Assembly (NCBI GenBank): GCA_963377175.1
Contig: CAUJNA010001524.1
Coordinates: 344,592 to 408,591 of the forward strand
From: Effrenium voratum
Lineage: Eukaryota; Sar; Dinophyceae; Suessiales; Symbiodiniaceae
Reading direction: 5' to 3'
Length of the DNA: 64,000 nt
In this document: piece by piece, positions 58,601 through 64,000 of the stretch
Layout: each line of letters opens with the position of its first letter
Position numbering within the stretch: the first letter of the stretch is position 1
Position numbers and translations under genes: made by a program
The notes under the pieces: generated by a model
What the model saw: only the letters and a program-made list of their open reading frames with translations
The model's database searches: none
What the model was told of the DNA's origin: nothing

Positions 58601-61600
58601 CAACATGAGTGGGCCGTCCTCAGATCCCTTGCCAAAAGTTTGACTTGTTAAACCAACTCAGCAAGGGACACCCAGTAATCAGCCAACTTGGACAACCAAC
58701 TCAGGACACCCAACTCCTTGATCCTCAGGGACACCCAACCACTAAACCAACTCAAACGCTAGGGGCATGGCTGGGGTTCCCAAGAAACCTGGCGCCGAGC
58801 TCTCGGAACGAGCCCGCATGCGTCGGGATCGAGGAGTGCCTGGCGGAAGCGTTTCAGCTTGAGGCGGGCCTGGTGAGTGGCTCCGGGAACTTCGGATTCA
58901 TCTGGAAGGAGGGCTGTGGGGAATGGAATCCACTTCTGTGATACAACAGAAAGGGCTTTCAAAGACTATTTTCTTCATATAAAGGGAGATTCCCTTGTAT
59001 CACAGAAGTGGGGAGAAACCCCTTGATCCCACAACCCTGTCCGGAAGGAACCGAGTCAATACTACTTAAAGGGGCGATCGATTCGGCGCGGCAGGTAAGT
59101 GGGTAAGAACCATGGTTCTAGAAGACTTATGACCATGAGAAGTGTGTTATTGTGTCAAGTACGGTCCTACGGACAAATCCGAAGTTAACATTAATGTTGA
59201 CCCCGGATCCAAGCAGAACCCTGGTTGATTAATGTTGGACAGACCCCGACCTCCCTTGAGAGGGAGCGAAAGCTGCGGCCGGAAGGGATTCAACTGGCAG
59301 CCAGCGATGCTGTCGATGAGGAAAGGAAGAGGAAGGAAGGAACAGGAAGCGGCGGTGCGGGAAGAGGAGAACGCCGCGCGACAAGGGCGGAGATGCATGC
59401 AGGTCGATGCCAGGCGTGTGCCAGACGAAGGTGCACACACGCGAGGATCATCCTCAGCTGCTGGAGAAAGAAGCCTACATCAGCTGGAGAGTATCAGGGC
59501 CTTCTGTGGGCAACCCCTGCTGTGTGAATGTGTGCCCTTATTTTTTTGCAAAGAAATTATCTTAAATTTCATGGTTTGGGGGCAAACTAGTTGGACACTA
59601 AAGAGGACCCCAAAACAGTCACAGTAAAGAGGATCGGCCTTAAATTTGATGGTTTGGGGGCCACTTCAAGAAAGGACTTCCAAAGGTGGTTCTACCACCT
59701 GGTTTTAAGAGGGCAGCTGGGTCCAGATAAATATCTATGGCCCGGTAGAACCAAACGTCAATAGTCAATAGGGGATTTTGAGGCATGGGTGTCGGAGGTA
59801 TGGAGGGTATAATATATTTATATATATATATAGACACCACATATATGAAGTACCGTCAAACATACTTCTGTTGAGTTTAGTGGTCGGTGTTCATTGATAT
59901 TGTGAAAATGAACAAAACCATGGCAAACAATAGGGGACTCTCAAAAAAACGATACCCGTGGAAAAGGATGGAAGCGCTGAGCTAAGTAGCGAAACGGCTG
60001 TAAGTAGGTGATTTTGACCGTGCCTTATATATACATATATATATATATGTACAGGGTCAGACTGCCTTGCAAGCTCATACTGGTGGTACAACAAAAAAAC
60101 CATACATCCAACACCGACACCTGGAAATGCCCCTGAACTATGTGTTGGGTGCTGCTCAAAGGAATCATTGGTTGGCCCAGTTGGGATAGAATCGCCAGCT
60201 TATTGTTCAGAGCAATTTTGGGTATGTCAAACTAGGGGACGCACAAACAAATGAGAGGTTTCACGTTGGTGTCCCTTCAATTCAAGGTGAAAAGGGGTAC
60301 CCTTAAAAATGCGCACACACTTGTAGGAATCCAGGCTAAATGGGTAGGGACGAGACATTCTTAGCTAGGCCGAGACATGTTTGTGCAAAATGCAATGTCC
60401 CCTTGCCAGACTTGGCCTGCCTTCTGCACTTTTAGCCTGGTTGAGTTTCCAACATTTTACCTTCAACCAGCAACAAATATTTCCAGTTTAACTGTGGGCA
60501 GGGGGTTCTAAGTTGCGTGTCAAGTCTTGAAGCTGTTCGATTTCCGTGGCACCTGCCTTTTGGTTTTCGCAGGGTTCATTTTTCCCTTCCAACGAGCCAA
60601 GCAAAAGCGCCGGGTCTTTCGCTGGGGGACGACCAGTTTGTTTGTTCGCAGATGGTGTTTGGATTCGTCATTTTCCCATGCTCGTAGCTTGGTTTAGTTT
60701 TTTATGAGGCCCCCCAAAAAGCAGTTCTCTAGTTATTTGGCCCCCTAATTTTATCCAAGGTCAGCAAACCAAGAATTCCCAAATCCTGAGAACTCCCAAG
60801 CCGAGTTGGGCTTCAAAGAGGAACCCCGTTTTGGCCCGTGCTTCCACTTGAGCAGCACCCAAAACCTGTAGTGGCCATTCTAGTTGGTTCTACCTGGTTT
60901 CGTTGGGGTTGGTAGTACGGTCCTTGTGAACCTTTATAACCCACTTAGGTAGAACCAAAAGTCTTCTTTGTTCAGGGTACCCTTCTCACCTTGAACATTT
61001 ACAAGGCATCCACCCGGAGAACCCACAATTTCGTCAGGTCCCCCTAGCTGTAGCTTGACACATACTCCAGGGCTTCTCTCCGCTTCTTCGTTGCTCCTCT
61101 CCCTCCGCGCGCGCGCTTCTTTTCTCGTTGCTTGGAGGGCTACAGAAAGATCTCCCACGCCACGGCGCGGCGCATGCTCTACGGCCGGGACCTGGACTTT
61201 GAGTTCATGGGCTGCAAGCGCCTCGGCCTTATCGAGCCCAAGGCGAGGCGAGAAATACGGGGGGGGGGGGGGTGGGTGGGGGGGAGGGTTGGCCCCCTGG
61301 CAGGGAGAAGTGGAAGGCTCTGAGATTTCCAGCACCCTCCCACCTTTTTGTGGGATTTACGGGAAGAAGGCGAGGGGAAGTGGATGGCTCTATGTCCAAT
61401 GCCAATTCGAACTGCCCCAAGCCTTTTTGTAGTCACAGTCCGTATTTGAATCCAGACGCCTCCCTCGGTCAGTACCTTAATCACCTTTTGTGTAGCATTT
61501 ACGGGGTCCCTACGAAACCAAAACCAGAAGAGAGTTCTTCGTTCCGGGGAACCGCGTTCCGAGGATCGTTCACTACTCCGGGTGTGGAAGGCTCTGATTT

Positions 61601-62563
61601 CCAGTACCCCCCGCACCTTTGAATTGAAATTACGGGGTCCCTGCGAAACCGAAACCCAGACGAAGCCCGCCCACCCCCCCCACCCAGGATTGGCGTGGGT
61701 GCCTTTGTGCTCGAGGGCCACCTGAATCGATTTATGCTGCACCAGGCGCGGACGGCTGAGACACGTTTCATAAAACGGGACACGCGAATAAATTGACATG
61801 AACCCTTACTAAGGGACCCTTTGGTGGACATGAAATGAGACTTTGGTGGGGATTCATGTCCGCCAATCACTTTTGATGGTGCAAACATGGGTCATTGGTT
61901 TGACTTTGTTTTTGGAAAATGATTGGTGCCCCTAATATCAATCAGTTTGACATTTTGTCGGCGGTCAAAAAGCAAATCCAGTATTGCGTTCATGCGAGAT
62001 GTCATGTGAAACCCACCTTTTGGAGGGAGTGTTGTTTTCGCCATCCTGGTCTCAGCGAACATGGCTCCCCCGTTTTCCACCGTTTGGTCCTTTTGTCCAT
62101 CTGCTCGTGGCTTGGAGTCGCTCCCTCGATGAATTCAACCGGGGTTGTGTCAAGAGTTTCGCAAGTTTTAAGAGAGTTACCCTGTCAACAAACGGAACCT
62201 GAGCGAGGGGTCTTGGTTTGGACGATTTTCCTGCAAGGACCATTTCTCCGGTGTGTTCCATGGCAACACGACGTGGACAGGCTGGCAATCAAAACAGGGA
62301 GCCCCGTTGCCAAGCGCAGTTGTCTTTTTTTGGGTCGGATCCAATTCTTGTGAAAGGGAAACCAATGCTTATGAGTCGCATGGCTCCGATGTCTTTCGCT
62401 GGGAGAGACCAATTCTCATGAGTCCAGTGGCTCCTCTTTGGGGTGTCCTTCGCTGGACACCCCCGGCCTTTTTTTTGGTCAGGGCGCCAACGACGGGTAC
62501 CGCCTGCTGTGCCTCCACTGCTTCCAGGGCCCGGACCGCGGCAAGGGCTTCGTCCTGGCGGCG
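38976..62563 (+). CDS. Serine beta-lactamase-like protein (PF00144 / LACTB-esterase class), 13 exons, 3' end not found
   Basis: Proposed exons: 38976-39130, 42952-43055, 44465-44540, 46666-46772, 50657-50699, 51386-51472, 53523-53591, 54601-54689, about 55938-56047, 58834-58872, 61138-61217, 61688-61745 and 62483 to about 62563. The product (over 360 residues) shows the hallmarks of the beta-lactamase-like serine hydrolases. The SxxK nucleophile motif lies in FELASLSKMIG (exon 2). EHLMSHQGLNMHYV is in exon 4 and the YSG motif in PGSRFKYSGGGF (exon 6). FPPLAAGAFGSLRDM follows in exon 9, FEFMGCK in exon 11, and the third HxG motif, HQGANDG, is split by intron 12. Such proteins are hydrolases, esterases or peptidases of mostly unknown substrate in eukaryotes. 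No signal peptide is visible after the Ala-rich N-terminus. Eight of 12 introns start with GC and three with GA. Homologues usually continue about 25-30 residues further, so a last exon is missing. Confidence 0.83.
39165..42061. repeat. Minisatellite of a 14-base unit, about 200 copies
   Basis: The unit is TACTCTACTGTTGC, with variants at two positions: the last base is C, T or G, and CTCTACTG alternates with CTCTGCTG. A few interrupted units shift the register (about 40093, 40249, 40266, 41191, 41390). The unit has no stop codon in any forward frame, so three overlapping frames of nearly 1000 codons stay open. These are not genes. It lies in intron 1 of the beta-lactamase-like gene. Confidence 0.97.
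42228..42284. mobile_element. Family E element, partial
   Basis: CACCCCCTATTAATAAACTGGGG is followed by TTGATTAATACGGGGTCAAT, one terminus of family E. Confidence 0.6.
42680..42806 (+). mobile_element. Family A element
   Basis: It runs from CTTGGTGGCTCCCAGCCATCC to GGCATCTGAGGGCAGCCCAG, with a short insert (AGCAAAATCGTGTGCGG). It lies about 145 bases before exon 2 of the beta-lactamase-like gene. Confidence 0.75.
43149..43224 (+). mobile_element. Family D repeat
   Basis: CTCCTGGTTTCAAAGGGAAT at the left, CACTACTGGA in the middle and GGACTTAAGCAAATGGAGG at the right, about 95 bases after exon 2 of the beta-lactamase-like gene. Confidence 0.5.
43781..43872. mobile_element. Family F element
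   Basis: TGAGTTCCTGGACTTTTTAC at the left, GGGAAGACCATTTGAGTGGC inside and CCAATCCACTCGGGAAGTAAG at the right. Confidence 0.55.
45230..45361. mobile_element. G-rich hairpin element
   Basis: The left arm, CATGGGGGCTGGGGGGGAGG and onward, is the near-perfect complement of the right arm, which ends CCTCCCCCCCAGCCCCCATG. The middle contains repeated AATAAG/CTTATT blocks that also pair. Each arm is about 50 bases. One strand is a run of G tracts. Confidence 0.8.
46797..46937 (+). mobile_element. Family A element, diverged copy
   Basis: It keeps GGCTTTTTGGGTTTTAGGG, ACCCGCAAAAGTCTTTTAG and the end GGATCTGAGGACAGCCTAG. It starts about 25 bases after exon 4 of the beta-lactamase-like gene. Confidence 0.45.
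47172..47295. repeat. Dispersed repeat shared with 19806-19880
   Basis: GGCCGTGGGTCAA.ACCAA followed by GACCATTTTGGGGTAGGTGC, ACCACCCATTTTAG.CTATTT and TAGTGGGGATTGG occurs here and at about 19806-19880. At its far end it has TTTTGACCCATAGCC, complementary to its start. Confidence 0.55.
48796..48941. mobile_element. Family G element
   Basis: CTGTGGATGGTTGAAATCG at the left and GGATCTCGCAACCATCCACAG at the right. The copy contains an inserted GTTGAAACCATGAGGTTGG segment. Confidence 0.6.
49212..49329 (+). mobile_element. Family A element
   Basis: It runs from CTTGGTGGCTCCCAGCCATCC to GGATCTGAGTGCAGCCCAG, in intron 4 of the beta-lactamase-like gene, not followed by an exon. Confidence 0.75.
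49382..49492 (-). mobile_element. Family C element, reverse orientation
   Basis: GGTTGTGGGTTCAACAAAT at the left and TCATTTTGACCCACACCCA at the right, with AAGGACTAAAACCTGCGG inside. Confidence 0.65.
49898..49960 (+). mobile_element. Family D repeat
   Basis: CCCCTGTTGGGTTTAAAGG at the left, ATGCATCACTAG in the middle and CCAGGGTCAAGGGAC at the right. Confidence 0.4.
50985..51079. mobile_element. Family F element
   Basis: CTCACTTCCTGAGTGCATGG at the left pairs with CATCCACTCAGGAAGGGAG at the right. The interior has GGGAAGGCAATTTTAGTGGC. Confidence 0.65.
51191..51383 (+). mobile_element. Family B element between 40-base direct repeats at an acceptor
   Basis: A family B copy (51234-51344) is flanked by two copies of a 40-base sequence that begins GTATTAGC and ends GTTAGGGCTGAG (51191-51230 and 51344-51383, three differences). 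The second copy runs into the AG|G acceptor of exon 6 of the beta-lactamase-like gene at 51384-51385. Confidence 0.75.
53984..54095 (+). mobile_element. Family A element
   Basis: It runs from CTGGTGGCTCCCAGCCATCC to GGATCTGAGGACAGGTCAG. The ending matches the copy next to the last exon of the third gene, so these two may form a subfamily. Confidence 0.75.
54202..54310. mobile_element. Family E element
   Basis: AACCCCGGATTAGTAGGGGG at the left and GGTTTAATCAATCCAGGGTT at the right are complementary termini, in intron 7 of the beta-lactamase-like gene. Confidence 0.5.
54491..54529. repeat. (GTTT)n microsatellite
   Basis: About nine GTTT units lie about 70 bases before exon 8 of the beta-lactamase-like gene. 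Confidence 0.95.
54797..55166. repeat. (GATA)n with (TTAGA)n microsatellite
   Basis: Long runs of AGATAGAT are interspersed with TTAGATTAGATTAGATTAG blocks. The right part is a rough duplicate of the left part. Confidence 0.95.
55655..55712. repeat. (TA)n microsatellite
   Basis: TATATATATATATATTTATATA-type sequence in intron 8 of the beta-lactamase-like gene. Confidence 0.95.
56128..56640. repeat. Compound AT, (AATCT)n, (CCTAG)n and (CTAT)n microsatellites
   Basis: AT-rich runs to about 56430 are followed by AATCTAATCT (to about 56500), AACCTAGCCTAGCC, TATCCTATCC and CTATCTATCT units. The gradual change of unit suggests stepwise mutation of one array. Confidence 0.9.
57088..57226. mobile_element. 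Inverted-repeat element with 35-base arms
   Basis: CAATACTCATTCAGAGCCAT and onward to GGGGAGCCAT at the left pair with ATGGCTCCCC to CTGAATCAGTATTG at the right. The centre has three GGACCATT repeats and a final GGGCCAT. Confidence 0.75.
57830..57857. repeat. (GAA)n microsatellite
   Basis: Nine AAG/GAA units in intron 9 of the beta-lactamase-like gene. They do not belong to an exon in the model. Confidence 0.95.
58267..58356. mobile_element. Family G element
   Basis: CTGTGGATGGACGAAACCC at the left and GTGGATTTCGCAACCATTCA and CAG at the right. Confidence 0.65.
58470..58606. mobile_element. Family E element, full length
   Basis: This copy shows both ends of family E: ATGTTGACCCCATATGAATG at the left and TGATTAATAAGGAGTCAACAT at the right, each continuing into a CAGTTTATTAAT / ATTAATAAACAGG segment. 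It lies in intron 9 of the beta-lactamase-like gene. Confidence 0.75.
59240..59545 (+). other. Coding-like, Arg/Glu-rich island of unknown origin
   Basis: A GC- and purine-rich stretch in intron 10 of the beta-lactamase-like gene is open in two frames. One frame reads KEQEAAVREEENAARQGRR. Exons 10 and 11 join in phase without it. It may be a gene fragment or purine-rich noncoding DNA. Confidence 0.25.
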
Positions 62564-63169
62564 GCCGGAGAGGCGCGCCGTCGGCGCGGAGCCGCGGAGT
62601 CCGTGGGGTGCAGGCCGAAGCAAAGTCAATGCCCTGGTCGTCAAGGGCAAAACGCGGCAGAGAGCGATATGCTTTTTGAGGTTAAGTTTGGGTAGCAAAT
62701 TGATGGGTTCCACTGGTTTAGATGGGTTTGAAACCCATCTATTTTGCCAAAAGGCCACCTATGGTCAAGACCCCCCCAAACTCAGAGGGGCGTGTGTTTT
62801 TTCCCGATCCCAGGTAGGCTCCAAATGGAGTGGCTCGGCGCAGGTGGGCTAAGGGTTCTGCAGGTTCCGGAGAGGTTCAGGAGGTTGGGGAGACCACCTG
62901 AGCTTAGATATTATTCGTTTGTTGGGCGTCCATGACCAAGCAACACGGTGTCACCTTTGCTCACAGCATGCAAGCGACTTTGGCCGTTCTCTTCAATGAG
63001 TCCGTTTGCATTGAGATGGCAAAGTGGTTTTCTTGGTGGTTTCAAGTACGAGCTTCTGCGAAAGAGAGGCCCAGAAGAAGCTCCAAACCTACCCTACTAG
63101 GCCTTATCGGTCGCTACTAGGCGGTATTCGTTGGGTTCCCCAAGGGCAAAACGCGGCAGAGAACGATAT

Positions 63170-63290
63170 GCTGTTTAAGGATAGGTTTGGATAAAACATG
63201 CTTTTTGAGGTTAGGTTTGGATAAAACATGCTTTTTGAGGTTAGGTTTTGATAAAACATGCTTTTTGAGGTGAGGTTTGGGTAACAAATG
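63170..63290. repeat. Tandem repeat of about 30 bases, four copies
   Basis: AAAACATGCTTTTTGAGGTT followed by AGGTTTGGAT recurs with small changes. A related single unit lies at 62667-62697. Confidence 0.9.
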
Positions 63291-63499
63291 GATGGGTTCC
63301 ACTGGTTAATTGTAAACGCTTCGCGTTGCCCGCCTCGGCCCAGCCTAGTTTGAGGGAAGGGTCAGGAACACCGAAATCCAGTGCTGGGAAGGTCCGAATC
63401 CTACTGAAAGCTTGTGACCGCACCAGTTCGCCCGTGCTAGTTCGATGTTCGGAAGCCGCCCTGCTCGGACAGTCTCGGGCAGCTTGGCTGGTCCTTGCT

Positions 63500-64000
63500 T
63501 GCGTGGGTTGTTGGTTGAGCTGGGCCTGAAGCTAGTTTACGGCGGGCTGGGCAGCCGCACTGAGGGGGCTGGGCTATGGCTGGGCTGGGCCTGAGGCCAG
63601 TTTCAGACACGTCAGACAGTGGCCAGCAGGCGGACTGGGCTGGGCTAGACGCTAGTTGAGCCCAGGCTGGTGAGGCCCAGTCTCGGCGCTAGATAGGCTG
63701 AGGCCTGCGAGTCTGAAACAGGGTGGGCTTGGGTGAGGTTTGCTTAGGCGGGTTGCTGGTTGGGCTGGGCCTGAAGCTAGTCTCAGTTGCCGGCTGCTGG
63801 GCAGCCGGACTACGCTGTTGGTGCGCCTGGAACTTCGGCTGGGCGGGCTGGGCTGAGCTGTGCTTGGGCGGGTCGCTGGATGTCATACACACTTGGGCCT
63901 GAGGCTGGGTAGCGAGCTGGAGCAGGAGGTCAAGGACTACGCTGCTGGTTGCGCCTGGAACTTGGGCTGAGCGGGCTGGGCTGAGCTGTGCTTGGGCGGG
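63500..64000. repeat. GGGCTGGGC-rich degenerate tandem repeat reaching the window end
   Basis: Blocks such as GGGCTGGGCTGAGCTGTGCT and TGCGCCTGGAACTT recur. A unit of about 125 bases starting with ACTACGCTG appears at about 63808 and 63935. The array continues past the window. Confidence 0.85.

Larger units (their letters stand above)
62564..64000. other. Downstream region with tandem repeats; last exon not found
   Basis: No exon that continues the beta-lactamase-like protein is recognised. The block AAGGGCAAAACGCGGCAGAG followed by ATATGC occurs at 62643-62672 and again at 63147-63172, which marks a local duplication of about 500 bases. Two further tandem repeats lie at 63170-63290 and 63500-64000. 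Confidence 0.5.

Noticed and set aside
1..64000. tRNA, rRNA, riboswitch, bacterial promoter or operon features
   Set aside because: I saw no cloverleaf or rRNA core sequences. The gene structure is eukaryotic, so bacterial-type signals do not apply.

Overview
The window looks like nuclear DNA of a large-genome dinoflagellate. This is inferred from gene structure, not from a species match. Short GC-rich coding islands of about 30-190 bases are separated by introns of 0.3-6.3 kb. The deduced introns mostly start with GC (20 of 30), otherwise GA (5) or GT (5), and almost always end in AG followed by G. All recognisable genes lie on the + strand. Non-canonical GC/GA donors, AG|G acceptors and one-way gene order are known dinoflagellate traits. 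I cannot name the genus.

Layout. (1) 754-1914: an uninterrupted gene for a questin-oxidase-like protein behind a strong pyrimidine tract and AG, a probable spliced-leader acceptor. (2) 3113-27527: a 14-exon gene for a zinc-type MDR oxidoreductase (quinone oxidoreductase-like). The joined exons give exactly 1020 bases, 339 residues plus stop, from 24.4 kb of DNA. (3) 29262-36278: a six-exon gene for an unrecognised acidic/coiled-coil protein of about 167 residues. (4) 38141-38221: one isolated coding exon. (5) 38976 to about 62563: a 13-exon gene for a serine beta-lactamase-like (LACTB/esterase class) protein whose last exon was not found and may lie beyond the window. I see no functional link among these genes.

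Most of the rest is intron and intergenic DNA built from short non-autonomous inverted-repeat elements. I sort them into families A-G, most of about 80-140 bp. The right end of family A is the splice acceptor of oxidoreductase exon 8 and lies within 5 bases of the acceptor of the last exon of the third gene. Family B copies cluster within about 20-80 bases of exon edges. A roughly 5 kb segment bounded by long inverted repeats and holding a decayed DDE transposase sits in the last intron of the oxidoreductase gene. A 2.9 kb array of a 14-base unit fills most of the first intron of the beta-lactamase-like gene. I found no rRNA, tRNA or CRISPR.

Exon joins were derived by hand from reading phase, splice signals and remembered family conservation. 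Transcript data would be needed to fix every boundary.
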